A stretch of 64,000 nt of DNA from NCBI GenBank assembly GCA_046328505.1, contig JAXLWL010000005.1, positions 496,001 to 560,000 of the forward strand, given 5' to 3'. The position numbers and the translations under genes are program-made. Positions 1 through 12,100 of the stretch are shown here, piece after piece; position 1 is the stretch's first letter; every line of letters begins with the position of its first letter. The notes beneath the pieces were generated by a model, which had not been told where the DNA came from, searched no databases, and saw only the letters and a list, made by a program, of their open reading frames with translations. The DNA is from JBDHWG01 sp046328505 (GTDB lineage: Bacteria; Chloroflexota; Anaerolineae; Epilineales; JAHCIE01).

Positions 1-3000
1 ACACCCCAGGTATGGCCGTTGTTGCTGCACTTCTCACAGTACGTCGGGTTGACGTAGACCGGCGCGTGATAGGTGTAGTAGCCGAGGTCGGTCTGGTCGG
101 CGGCCTTCCCGCGCGCCAGCGAGGTGGACAGCAGACGGAAGACCTGCTTAGGCTGGTCGCGGAAGGCGGCCTGCGTTAGCGCCATCTGGGTCATCGACGT
201 GCCGGTCGGAGGCTTCGCCGAGTTCCAGTCGGCATTGGTGCCGGTCTGGCCCGCAAAGCCGTTGTTCGTATTCAGCAGCGAGAGGGAGATGCTGTTGTTG
301 TTCTGGAGCCACTGCGGCAGCGGCGCTGCGTTGGGCAGGGCCACGAACAGGTTGTCGCGCAAGTAGAGGGCGTTGGTGATAGCGCCCGTGTTCTGGATCA
401 GCACGATGCCGGAGCTATTGGCGACCAGAGTGTTGTGCCGCAGCTCGACGCCGGAGGTGTTGACTGCCACGGCCTTGCTGCTGGCCTTGTCCTGATAGAA
501 CAGGACGTTGCGGACGCGAATGTTGTTCTGGTCGGCTAGGTCGGTCGAGCCGGCCGTGCCGCCGTAGTTGACCTCGATGCTCGTGACGGCGTTGCGGATG
601 GTCAGGTTCTCGATCACGACGCCCTTGAGGCCGCCTGCCGTTGGCGAGTACTCGGAGGCCGGGAGGACCTGAATACCGGTGCCGCCGCCCGCGTCGATGA
701 ACACCGCGTCGGGGTCCACGCCGTGGAGGGTGATGAAGTTCTTGCCGGCGTGGAAGACGGCCTTGTCGTACGTGCCGGGGCCGACGATGATAGTGTCGCC
801 CGGCGCGCTTGCGCTCGTCCCGCCCGTCGCCGCGTCTAGAGCCGCCTGAATGGTGCTAAAGGCCGTCGTGCCCCAGGCATGGCCGTCGTTGGCGCAAGAT
901 GCGCAGTAGTCGTCGTCGACGTAGCGAGTCTGGGCGGCCGTCATGACCTGGCCCGGCTCGGCCATCGCTTTGGAGCTCAGCGCCTCGGCGTCGATGACAC
1001 TGGCGAAGGCCGACGGAGCGGCCAGCCCATCGCCATTCTGCATGAAGACCGGTAGCTCATTCAGCGGCCGCGGCGCGGTTGATGGGCCGAGGTCTAGCTC
1101 GCGCCGCACGGCGCGCTTGTACTCGGCCGTCTCCTTGGCGCTGGCCGTCATTTGCGTTCCGAAGGGGACGAGCAGTAGATCGGATGATTTGTCGCAGTTT
1201 ACATCTGCGGCCGCGGCGTAGGGCGCCGAGGCGGCCGCCCCAACATCGGAGAACTGGGCCTGGATAGGATGGTTGGTAGCCAAGTCCGCCGCGCCTCGGA
1301 CGAGGTACGCGCGCCCGCTCACGGTGCCGAGCATAATGTCGCTCTTGCCGTCGCTGTTCACGTCCCCGACGCCGGCGATGAAGCCGTTGGGCGCGACGGG
1401 GTAGCCCGTGAACGAGACGTTGGCCGTCATGTTCATGCTCCAGCCGCTGGTCCGCCCGTAAGCGATGCGCGGCGCGTTGCCGCTGCTGTAGGCGAAGTCG
1501 GGCAACTGGTCGCCGTTGACGTCGCCGAGCGCCACGACTTGCGAGCCGACGGGCATTCCGGCATCGCCGGTGAAGCGGCCGTTAGCGCCCTGGACGGGGT
1601 TGACGACGGTGGGGTTGCCGACCCCGACATAGGACGGGCCGCCGAAGAACACGTAGACGCTGGCGCTGTTGGCGCCGCTGAGCGCCTTGTTGGGGTCGCC
1701 AATGGCGAAGTCGGCGTACTGGTCGTTGTTGACGTCGCCGAGGCCCGTGGCGACAGCGCCGTTCTTGTCCATCAGGATGCTCGCCGCGACAATCGGCCGC
1801 GACAGCGCCTGCTGGTCGTCCAGTGTGAATTTCTGCTTGACCGAGAGTGGCCCGTTCGATGGGTTGCCACCCAGGACGAGATAGACCAGGCCCTTGCCGT
1901 CGGACCGGTTCGTCGCGCCGATCAGGATGTCGCCGTAGCCGTCGCCGTTGACGTCGCCGGCGGGCGCGAACCACTTTCCGACGTAGCCGTTGTTGACCGT
2001 GAAGATCTTGCCCTTCGACTTGTTGGAGGAGTTGATGAGGCTCGTGGGGTCGAGGGCGCCCATCGGTCCGACGCGGCTGAAGATCAGGTAGACCTGGTTG
2101 TTGAGCGGGTCGCCGATCAGGATGTCGCTCAGGCCGTCGCCGTTGACGTCGCCGGCGGAGGCGACATACGCGCCAAGCTCAGCGCCGGGCTTACCGGTGA
2201 ATGTGCTCGGCGAGTCCTTCAGGGCGATGCCGTCGGGTGACAGCGGCCAGCCGCCGGGTTGTCCGTAGAGGATAGACACGCGACCCGCGTTGGCGGCGCC
2301 GTTGATCGCCGAGCCGGGCGTACCGACGGCCATGTCGGCGCGGCCGTCGCCGTCGACATCGCCGAGCCAGGTAACCGTCTTGGTGATGTCCTCGGTCGGC
2401 CCGTTCGGCATCAGCCAGACTGTGGCCTGGTCGATAGGATTCAGGGGCGTGCTGGAGACACCGCCCTCCAGAGCGACCGGGCGGGCAGGCAGCGGGACGT
2501 TGCCGGTGTCGTCGGCGTGGCCTTCGAAGGTCACCGTCTTGCCGGCCTGGACCTCGGACGCTGCGTTGGACCACATGTCGGTCGGCGGCAGGGTGTCGAC
2601 GATGACCGTGATCTGCTGCGCCGCGCCGACGAGACCGCCGGCGTCGATGGCGCGAACGGCCAGCGTGTGGCTGCCGTACTTCTGGTCCGCCAGCTTCCAC
2701 GCGAACGACCAATCGCCCGTCGCGGGGTGGTCCGACGTGTAGGTCTTGACGTTGCGCCAGGGCTGGTTGTCGATGCTGAGCTGGACAGTCGCCAGGCCGG
2801 CGACCTGCGGCGCGTGCGACACCAGGTCGCTGGCCGTCCCGGTAATGGTGACGGTACTGTAGGTGATATTCTTCAGCGCCTGCCCGTCGGCCAGGCTGCC
2901 GAAGCTGGCGCTGGGCGGGGTGTTGTCGACGATCATGGAGACGCCAGCCGCCGGTGTCTCGACGTGGTTCACGGCGTCGGTGGCGCGGCTGGCGATGGTG

Positions 3001-6000
3001 TACACGCCGTCCGCGGGCAGCGGCGTCCACGTATAGTCCCAGATATCGGTGCCGTCCGCTTGCTGCCAGTGGGAGTCGTAGCTCGCGCCGGTGATGTGTA
3101 CCTCGACCTTGCTCGGCCAGGAGGTCGGGTCGGTCGCGGTGCCGCCGAGGGTGAAGGCTGTGCCGTGGACGGCCTGGCTCGGTGTCGGCGCGGTCACCAG
3201 CGAGCTTGGCGCGTCGGCGTCGATTAGCACCGTCTGCGTGCTGCTGACCGTCTTCATGGCCTTGACGGTGGTGTCGCTGTAGGGAACGCTGGCTTGCAGG
3301 ACCGTGCGGGCAGACATGCCGACATTCGCCTGGACCTTACCACCGATGGTGGACGTCATCGCTTCCGTCGCGGCGAGCGGCTTCTGGGTGAGGTTCCAGG
3401 AGAAGCCGCCGCTCGTAGCGGTCGGCGTCGGCGGCGTATAGCCCGACGAGCCGGTCTGCTGGCTGACGGCCAGGCCGCTGAGCGCGGCGGTGTCGTAGGA
3501 CAGGGTCATCGGCTGGTTGACCGCCGCCGTCGTGGTATTGTTGAGGTTCAGAACCGTTTGCAGCGAGTCGCCCGGCTTCAAGAGCGTGTAGGCCGAGCCG
3601 TTGTGCGTCGTCGTCGGGGTGACATTCAAGACGAACGACGGCGCGGTGTTGGGCGCGTAGGGGCTGGTGCCGGCGGCCTTCTCCTGCGAGTCGAGCAGGC
3701 CATCGCCGTCGTAGTCGCCCTTGGTGGGATCGGAGCAGACGTGGCTGACTAGCCCACTGGCGAGCTTGACATCCCACCCGCCGATGATCTTTCCCTGCGT
3801 GGCATCGAAGCGGCAAACCTCCTCGCCGTCGGAGAGGCCGTCGTTGTCGGTGTCGGCATTGGTCGGGTCCGTGCCGTAGATAAGCTCCAGGCGGTCGGAC
3901 AGGCCGTCGCCGTCGGTGTCCGCCTTCTTCGGATCGAGCGCCACCTTGTCGCGGTTATCGTACTCGAAGCCGTCGGACAGGCCGTCGTTGTCGGTGTCCC
4001 ACTTGGTCGAGTCGGTGCCGAGGGACTGCTCGGTCGCGGTGGAGATGCCGTCGCCGTCCTTGTCGGTGTTCCAGGCCGGGTAGGTGCTGTTGTCGATGAG
4101 GTTCTTGACGTCCCACGTCCACAGCGCGTCCAGCGTGGCAGGCACGGCGTCCATCGTGACGGACGAGCGCGCGTCCTGGTAGTTCTCCGGATCCTGGGTC
4201 TTGTCGGGGCCTTTGCTGTAGTTGATGTCGGCGCTGCACGTGAAGCCGACACCGGCATACCAGCACTTCTGGTAGCGGAGATTGGCTTCGAGCTGACTCA
4301 GGAAGGGGAAGGTCAGGTTAGGCCCCGACTGGGTCATGTTGAACGTCATCGACGTCGTGTTGTAGCAGCGCTTGTATTTCTGGGCGTCGACCAGGCTGTC
4401 GCTATCGCAGAAGCCCTGGGGATTGGACCCGTTGCCTGACGTCACCGCCGAGTTCTTGACGCTAAAGTTGCTGGTCCAGGCCGGCGGGTTGCCGTTGAAG
4501 GAGTCGGGGTCCTGGAACATCTCGGCAAAGGCCCAGCTCTGCTTCACATCGTCCAGGTTGCCCTGGCGCATGTGCCAGTAGTCCTTCTTGATGTCGATGT
4601 TCGTATTCGCGGTCAGTGTCGTGACCATCGTCATCGTAATCTCGTAGGTCGTGAGATTGTCGGCGATGGACCCGAACGCCGTCTGATTGGCCGGGTTCGC
4701 GTGAACCGTCAGGCTCGGCTGGGACGGTATAGCCCCGACGTCAGGGTCGTTGACCAGCATGTCTATCTTGAGAATGGCCTCGCTCAGCCACTCTATCAAG
4801 TGCTGGAAGGTATGCATCGGGTTCCAGTCGCCGCTTATGGCGGCGACCACTATATACGTGATTATTAAGATGATTAGCTCGATCAAGAAGCCAACACCCG
4901 TGCTGGCGGTCAGCGCGATGATGGTGTCGACGACGAACATGAACACGGTGAGGACGGTGCTGGCGATGGTCTGCGCCAACAGCGTATCCTGCTGGATGCT
5001 GTTGATGTCGCCGCCGTTGTTCTTGTGCCAGACGAGCCACGTCGCCACGACGGCAATCGCCGTGACGATCCCGCCGATCACAACCATCTTGATCTTGGCG
5101 CGCTTGGCGCCACTGGCGACCGCTCGAGGATGGTCGAACAGATCGTGGGTTGGATTCGGAGACAGTTTGAGCTCGCGCCGCACGATAAACTGCAACTCCG
5201 CATTCCGCGAGCGGAATGAGAAGGCATAGAACGGAGCGACAAGCGCCGCCATAATTCTATAGCTCAGCCTGGTATCCATGCGGACCATGCGGGTTGCCCA
5301 GAAATTCGCGTACCTCATCATAGTGACCGCGTACTTCACGTAGCGGACCATGGGCACGACGAGGAGCTTCACAAAAGCCTGGATGTTCAGCGTTCGGCTC
5401 AGCCGTGTGGCCCAGCTATCCAGCGCCTGCGACGTGCCCTTGTTCTTGATGTCGAGGACCAGGGCATCCAACTGGTAGGCCGTGCGCATGTATGCGGGCA
5501 GATTGTGCGTCCCCACGGCGAAGAACTGGTTCAGGTCGGACGGATTGGCGGTTTGGCCGACGTCAGGCGTCGGCTGGCCGTCGATGCTCATGACCCGGCT
5601 GCGGCCCTCGTAGTAGGAGCCGAAGAGCATCATCATCATCGTCCCGTAGTCGGCCTGCGTCTCGTTCGGGTACCGCCGCTGTATCTCGGCCTGTCCCTCT
5701 TGGGATGTGAGCGCCTGCCAGGTCGGATTACTCGTCGTCGGGTCGACGCGGCAGCCGTACTGGGTGAGCTGGACGCTGCGCACGACGTTCAGCGAGGACT
5801 GGGCTAACTGGAAGTTGAAAACGATAGGATTGCCGTTCTGCATGTTCGGCTCGCCGTTCGTGACAGTGACCAGGCCTGTCTGGGTCGGGTCGAGGCCGCT
5901 GTTTGTCTCCTCGTAGGCCGTCACGAGCGTCGGCGTCATCGCGTTTGTCGCGCCTGCCTTGCACTCGATGTAGTGCTGGTTCAGGAACTGCACGGTCGTC

Positions 6001-7573
6001 GTCATCGAGGTCGTCGACAACGCCTGGTCCGTGTGAGAGTAGTAGCCCAGGTTGGTGATCGTGACCTTGGGGTCCACGTACCACGTATCGGTGATGGTCT
6101 GCCCTTGCGCGGGGTGCGCGAACTTGTCGACGATCTGGGGCAGCGTCGGGTTGAGATCGCCCAGGAAGGTCGGCGCCAGCCCAGACAGCAGGTTGAACAT
6201 CACCTTGCCTTCATCGTCGACATTCGGGTTCGTGGTCGTCTCCGGCGCCGTTGTGCCGAAGAGCGCCACCTGGACGTTCTTGCTCTCCGACAGCTCCAGG
6301 CCTGTGACGCGGAACAATGGCTCATAGTACGCCGAGATGACCGACGGCTGGGTGTCGATCTCACAGTTACTGGCGTCCGCCGGCTTGCTGGAGTCCTTGC
6401 AGTTGGTATAGCTGTCGATCTGCGCCTGTGTCAGCCATAGCAGCCGTCCCTCACTTAACTTGAGCGACGTGCCGACTTCCTTGGCGGTGAACGCGATGTG
6501 GCCGGAGAAGGCGGAGACCTGGCCGCCGGTGCCTACCGTCTGGAGCGGTACCGTGAGCTGGTAATAGGTCTTGTCGTCGCTCTGGGTGCTGGCGATGCTG
6601 TATTCCTCGGCCAGCGAGGGATTGACCGGGCTGTTGATTTGCAGCACGGGCAAGAGCTCTACGTCCTGGGTAGAGTGGTTCAGGTCCTGAATCTGGCCGG
6701 CGCTGTCGTCAGGCCAATCGAGCCACGTCGTGCTGTAGCGCAGATGATTCATGGCCTGCGGCTGGAGCTGGACGTCGACGTAGACCACGGTGTCGGGGTG
6801 GCTGCCGGCGATGTCGATTTCCATCTTGGGCCGGTAGGCCAGGTTGTTGTTATCAGTCGGCGAGAGGTCGTCCGCGTTGAGCACGCCGTCGTTGTCGATG
6901 TCGTCGTCCCAGGCGTCGGGGATGCCGTCGCCGTCGATGTCACTGCAGGTGAACTTCCCCGTCGTGCTGTCAACATAACAGACCGACCCGTCATCGATAC
7001 CGTCGAGATTGGTGTCCGCGGCCAGGGGGTCGAGGAGCCAGGTCTTGCCGTGGCTGTCGGTATAGCCCTTGACCTCGAGGGTGTCGGTGATGGTGTCGTC
7101 GTCTGAATCGACATTCTTGAAGTCGGTACCCAGGCACCACTCTTCGCTGTTCTTCAAGCCGTCGTTGTCGTCGTCGCCGTTGGGGTCTACGCCTTCGCTT
7201 GAATAGAGTGTGCGGCAGTCATTCAAGCCTGTGCCCGACGAGCCGAGGGGAGTCGTCTGGGGGACGGCGTTCTTCGGGCTTTCAGGCAGCGTCTGTGCCA
7301 GGCGAGCCAGGAGGTTTTGCGCCGCCGCCTCATCACTCGGCGCTCCGGTCAGTGTCGAGATGGCCTTGTCCAGCGGTGGCGAGGCGCTCTGGCTGGCGAC
7401 GCGGTTGTTGAACCGCACCGTCAATGCCGCGCTCGCCAGCGGCGCGCCCACCATGGACAGGATCGTCGCGACCGCAATCGCGGTGTACAGGGGGCGGCTG
7501 CTGCGGCTGCGTACTAGCAGAGCCACAAAAGTGGCCAGCGCGATGACGGCGAGCGCATAGAGCGCCAGGGGGG
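1..7573 (-). CDS. Giant FG-GAP/beta-helix surface protein, main part (C-terminus outside window)
   Basis: An open frame of about 2,520 codons runs without a stop to the left edge, so the C-terminus is missing. In order it shows a hydrophobic segment near 7500-7570, calcium-type DxDxDG (thrombospondin type 3-like) repeats at about 6840-7200, a long beta-rich region, several hydrophobic helices at about 4850-5090, a second DxDGDG cluster at about 3680-4080, Ig-like repeats at about 2560-3250, seven FG-GAP-type repeats (GDVNGDGxxDxxIG) at about 1280-2390, and a parallel beta-helix stretch at 1-860. These folds are known from secreted adhesins and integrin-like propellers, so a cell-surface role is inferred. 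The frame has no good start of its own. It continues the preceding ORF at 7514-8461 if one base is added to the C run at 7568-7573. Exact function is unknown. Confidence 0.85.
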
Positions 7574-8461
7574 CACGCTTGGCAAGCTGCGCGCGGCCAG
7601 CGGCGGCGCGGGGGCGGTGGACGGAGCGGACGGCAGGGCCAGCGCGCCGTTGGCGCCGGCGACCGGCGCCAGGATCGGCGGGACATGCTCGTCATAGCGC
7701 GAGAAATCCACTACCAGGTGGACCTGGGCGTCCTCGGTCGCGCTGGTCTGGGGTAGGGACAGGTCGAGGATCTCGCGGCGTGGGCGGCCATCGCTATCTA
7801 CCCACAGCTCGCCCCGGCCGCTCATTCGGTCATAGAGCGGCGAGCGGGTCAGTTTGACCCCGTCAGGGATCTGGCCTGCCAGAAGCGTCTCCATGCGCTC
7901 GAGCTGATAGTCGGCGTAGCGCGGCCCATCGACCCGGAAGGTGTAGCGTGCCATGCTCCCCGCCGAGGTCTTGACCGAGTCGGCCTGGGCTACATCGGCC
8001 ACCGCGGCCAGGTAGCCCAGGTAGTCGCCCTGGGGAGCCGTCGCGCCCAGCGGATCATCCACCTTCTGCCACTTGCCGCCGTAGCCGACGTAGGCGCTTC
8101 CGCCTACGAGCAGCAGCTGCACAGCCGCGCTTTTCTTGTCTGTGCCCAGGGTCAATCGGGCGTCGGCAGGCACATCTGCGGCGCCTCCCTCCGGCCGGGC
8201 TACGTCGCCGTCCACGCGCAGCATCGTCTTCTCATCCGTCCGCCCGGCGTTGGCCGGCACGGCGCGCGGAATGATGGTTTGCTGGGCGTCTGCCGTCACA
8301 TGGTAGCTGGCAGCGGCGCGCGCTTGACGCAGGGCATCCGTGATGGCGTCGCCAGGAGTGGCGGACGCGGCGCGGGTCAGAGTGTAGCCGGCCGCGAGGA
8401 CGACCAGCAGTGTGGGCAAAAGGGCACAAATCAATAGCCTTAAGCGTTTCTGAGCGGACAT
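7514..8461 (-). CDS. N-terminal part of the giant surface protein (LppX-like domain), frameshifted
   Basis: The 315-codon frame starts at ATG 8461 behind a GGAAGG ribosome site. It opens with a basic N-terminus and one hydrophobic segment (about residues 8-30), a signal peptide or membrane anchor. Residues 35-265 resemble the LppX/LolA-like lipoprotein fold (YVGYGGKWQKV, WVDSDGRPRREI); this assignment is inference. The last 25 or so residues turn into low-quality Pro/Arg/Ser sequence after the C6 run. One extra C there restores the frame into PPLALYALAVIALATFVALL, a membrane helix, and then the giant protein. The ORF is therefore probably the first segment of one gene, broken by a sequencing indel, a real mutation or slippage. 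If read as a separate gene it would be a 315-residue exported protein. Confidence 0.8.
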   Translation of the reverse strand: MSAQKRLRLLICALLPTLLVVLAAGYTLTRAASATPGDAITDALRQARAAASYHVTADAQQTIIPRAVPANAGRTDEKTMLRVDGDVARPEGGAADVPADARLTLGTDKKSAAVQLLLVGGSAYVGYGGKWQKVDDPLGATAPQGDYLGYLAAVADVAQADSVKTSAGSMARYTFRVDGPRYADYQLERMETLLAGQIPDGVKLTRSPLYDRMSGRGELWVDSDGRPRREILDLSLPQTSATEDAQVHLVVDFSRYDEHVPPILAPVAGANGALALPSAPSTAPAPPLAARSLPSVPPWRSMRSPSSRWPLLWLC

Positions 8462-8711
8462 GGTAGAACCTTCCTGGATGGGCAGCGCAGGCGGGGTCGA
8501 GCGCGTGGGGTGATCGACGCGGAGGAATTCGTTGGCAGCTTTCGGACGTGAGCGAACCAGATCATGCAGTTTGGTCTTGTATCGTGCACACAGTTAGGCC
8601 GAGCTTCGGATATGGCAGGCAGCGTGCAGGGCATTTGGACAGAAAATGAAGCTCCCCAAACGCAATATAGCAAACGAACGTAGCGAAATCGCATCCGGCG
8701 GTGGACAGGCA

Positions 8712-8957
8712 TTACGGCGGCCGGACGGCACGACCGCCGGGTGGATCAATGGGCGGCAGAATGTCGAGTGGCTCGAGGAAGAAGGAACCCTCGGTCTCCG
8801 CTCGCAGAAAAGCCAGCAGCGCGTCCAGGCTGGCAAACATCCGGCGCTCGCCTGTATGCGGGCTTTCCAATGACACTCGCCAGGCAGGCCCATTCTCACT
8901 CCCTACCTGCCACAGGCGTAGCATATAGGCCAGGTAACGCGGGGGCTCGGTGATCAT
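8712..8957 (-). CDS. Small conserved-looking protein divergent from BTAD regulator
   Basis: This 81-residue protein starts at ATG 8957. It has a readable globular sequence: MITEPPRYLAYMLRLWQV, then RVSLESPHTGERRMFASLDALLAFL and a proline-rich tail. The pattern of an aromatic/hydrophobic strand, a TGER turn and an amphipathic helix suggests a small alpha/beta domain. No catalytic motif or signal peptide is visible. It is transcribed away from the large BTAD activator at 9127, and the two share a 169-bp divergent control region. A regulatory or target relationship to that activator is inferred from position only. I do not recognise a named family. Confidence 0.7.
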   Translation of the reverse strand: MITEPPRYLAYMLRLWQVGSENGPAWRVSLESPHTGERRMFASLDALLAFLRAETEGSFFLEPLDILPPIDPPGGRAVRPP

Positions 8958-9087
8958 CGCTCTCCTTCCGCGACGCAGTCGCTGGTCTCAGCATATCAGA
9001 GGTGCGTATCGAGATCGCAGCGGGAACGTAGCGCCCGGCTGGTTCGGTGGTCTTTTGTCGAGCGCCTGTGAACGGGCTGACCTATGC

Positions 9088-9093
9088 TATAAT
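9088..9093 (+). promoter_or_regulatory. Extended -10 promoter of the BTAD activator
   Basis: TGCTATAAT, an extended -10, lies 34 bp before the ATG at 9127. No convincing -35 box sits at the normal distance, as is common for extended -10 promoters. Confidence 0.5.
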
Positions 9094-9126
9094 GGAAGAA
9101 GGCAGCTGTTGATCGGGGGGAAACCA

Positions 9127-12100
9127 ATGTCGCGTCTGGCGCTATCCCTGTTGGGGCCATTCCAGGCTGTGCTGGAAGGGCAGCCTGTAGTTGGCTTTCG
9201 ATCAGATAAGGCCCGCGCTTTGCTGATATTCCTCGCGGTCGAGGCTAGCCGTCCCCATGCCCGCGAAACGCTGGCCGGCCTGCTGTGGCCCGACTACCCG
9301 AACGCCACGGCACTCACCTACCTACGCAGCGCACTCGCCAACCTGCGCCACCTTCTCGATGAACCCTCAAAGGGGTTGGCGACCTCGTCATCTCTTTTTC
9401 TGTTAGTCAACCGCGAGACCGTCCAATTCAATCCGGTGGCGGATGCTCGGCTCGACGTCGTCGCCCTTACCCGACTGCTGGAGGGGCATCCGACGCTGGG
9501 TGACCTGGAACAGGCCGTCGCCCTATGCCGCGGGCCGTTTCTCGAAGGGTTCTCGATCGGCGCGTGCGCCGCCTTCGATGAGTGGCTCCTCTTCAAGCGC
9601 GAGCAGTTCAGCCGCCTCGAATTGTCGGCGCTGCATCGTCTGGCAACAGCCTATATCGCCAAGGGCCAGTATGCCCAGGCTGAGGCCTGCGCGCGCCGGC
9701 AGCTCACCCTTGATCCATGGGACGAACCGGCTCATCGGCAACTGATGGCCGTGCTGGCGTTCGATGGCCGGCCGGGCGCCGCCCTGGCTCAATATGAAGC
9801 ATGCCGCCGCGTGCTGGCCGAGGAACTGGGCGTCGCGCCGGCCCGCGAAACCGTGGATCTCCGCGATAGGATTCAGGCAGGTACCCTGGACGAAGTGTTG
9901 CCCCAGGTGAAAGACGCTGGGGGGCACCGCGCGCCCTTTGTCGTCCGCGACCGCGAGCTGGCCCAGCTAGAGTCCCACCTGACCCAGGCGCTGGCTAGTA
10001 ACGGCGGCGTGGTCTTCGTCATTGGCGAAGCCGGCAGCGGCAAGACGACTCTCATGCGAGAGTTTTCACGGCGTGCTGTCGCCAGCCACAGAAACGCGGT
10101 CGGCGCGACCGGCAGGTGCACAGCCTCTATCGGCCTGGGCGATCCCTACCTGCCGTTCCGTGAGGTCGTCCAGATGCTTACGGGTGACATCGACGTACTA
10201 CGGGCCGGCAGCGCGCCGGTGCCCGAGCACGTTCAGCGCCTGTGGGCGGTGGCGCCGACGGCCGTGCGGACCCTGGTTGAAAGCGCGCCGGGACTGGTTG
10301 ACCGTTTTGTGGCCGGCGACGCCCTGGCGCTCCGAACCGAAGCCTTCGCCGTGGCCGATGGGCTACACACCACCGCGGGCGCGCGTGCCGCGTTGGCGGC
10401 CCGCGTGCGAAGTCAGGCCGAGCGCAACAAAGGGGCAACCATTCTGGAGCAATCGGACCTTTTCGAGCAGGTCACAGCCTTCCTGCGCGCCCTGGCCCGC
10501 CACCACCCCCTCATACTCCTACTAGACGACCTGCAGTGGGCTGACAATGGCTCCATCAGTCTCCTCTTCCATCTGGGACGCTCCCTCGCTGGCAGCCGCA
10601 TCTTGATCGTTGGCGCCTATCGTCCAGAGGACATTGCTCAGGGCCGCGACGGCGGACGTCACCCTCTGTCGGCCGTCGTCCACGAGTTGCAGCGTGACCT
10701 CGGCGAGATCGTGTTGGACCTGAATCAGGCGGCAGGACGGCCGTTTATTGATGCTCTCCTGGATAGCGAGCCGAATCGGCTTGGGGAGGTGTTTCGCGAC
10801 ACGCTCTACCGCCGCACCGAAGGGCACCCCTTGTTCGCCGTCGAGCTGCTGCAAAGCTTGCAGGAGCACGGCAGTTTGACACGAAACGACGCTGGGGAGT
10901 GGGTCGAGGGACAGACGCTGGACTGGGAAACGCTGCCCGCGCGCGTCGAAGCAATCGTTGCCGAGCGTATCGAGCGTCTGCCGGCGGAGGTGCAGATGCT
11001 CTTGGGCGCCGCCAGCGTCGAGGGCGAGGAGTTCTCTGCTGAGATCGTCGCCCACGTGCAAGGGCTTGAAGAACGCGATCTCAAGGCTCGGTTGAGCTAT
11101 GCGTTGAGCAGCGACTATCACCTGGTGCGCAGCCGTGGCTTGCAGCGGATCGAGGGACGCCTCTTTTCCCGCTATCGCTTCCGCCATCATCTCTTCTGGC
11201 AGTATCTTTACAACCGGCTCGACGAGGCGGAGCGCGCGCGCCTGCACGAGGCCGTCGGCGCTATGTTGGAATCGCTGTACGCCGCGGCCGCCGACCACGA
11301 CACCAGTCGCGCGCCGCGGCTCGCGTGGCACTTCGAACAGGCGGGCCAGATCGACAAGGCGGTGCTCTACCGTCGTCGGGCCGGGGATGAGGCCATGCGG
11401 CTGGCCGCCTGTGAGGAGGCGATCGCGCACTACATGCACGCCCTGGCGCTGCTGGCCACGTTGCCCGCATCGGCCGGGCGAACGGAGCAGGAGGTAGCCT
11501 TGCGCTTTGCTCTGGCCGCCCCGCTCTCCCTCACACGGGGGTGGGCCGGTCTAGAGACGCGGGATGTGCTGGCCCGAGCCTACGAGCTGGCCCAGGCGAT
11601 CGATGCCGGGCCACAGTTTGTGGCGACTTTGTTGGCTCTGTCTGCGATGTACATTGCGCAGGGTGAGATTCAGAAGGCCGTCGCTCTGGGTGAGGAGCTT
11701 CTCCAAGTAGCGGAGCAGGCCGAGGACCCGCTTTCCCTTGCCGCGGCGCACGTGGGCATTGGGGCCGCGCTATTCTTCCAGGGCGTGGTGCAAAGGGCGC
11801 GCGACCACCTAGAGCAAGCAGAGGCTCTCTATGCCGTGCAGCCGTCCGGGCCGCTCGGGCTGCCAATCGGTCTGGATCCAGAGGTCAGTGGTTTAACCTG
11901 GCTGGCGTTGGTGGTGTGGGAGGCGGGATATCCCGATCAAGCGGCTGAACGTAGCCGGGCGGCTATCGCGCGCGCGCGCGAACTGGGCCAGCCCACGACG
12001 CTGGCCTTCGCGTTGGCTATCGCCGGCGCATGGTTCCACAGTCTTCGCCGGGAGATGGAGGAAGTCCAGGCGTGTCAAGAGACCCTTCGCCGGATCGCGT

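Noticed and set aside
1269..3227. Two long plus-strand open frames (about 320 codons each) across the giant surface-protein gene
   Set aside because: They are antisense to the FG-GAP region, rich in Arg/Gly/Val/Asp shadow sequence and lack ribosome sites. The minus-strand frame has recognisable domains.
8950..9126. N-terminal extension of the BTAD activator from ATG 8950
   Set aside because: It crosses the -10 promoter and the small divergent gene, and has no ribosome site. The winged helix begins at 9127.
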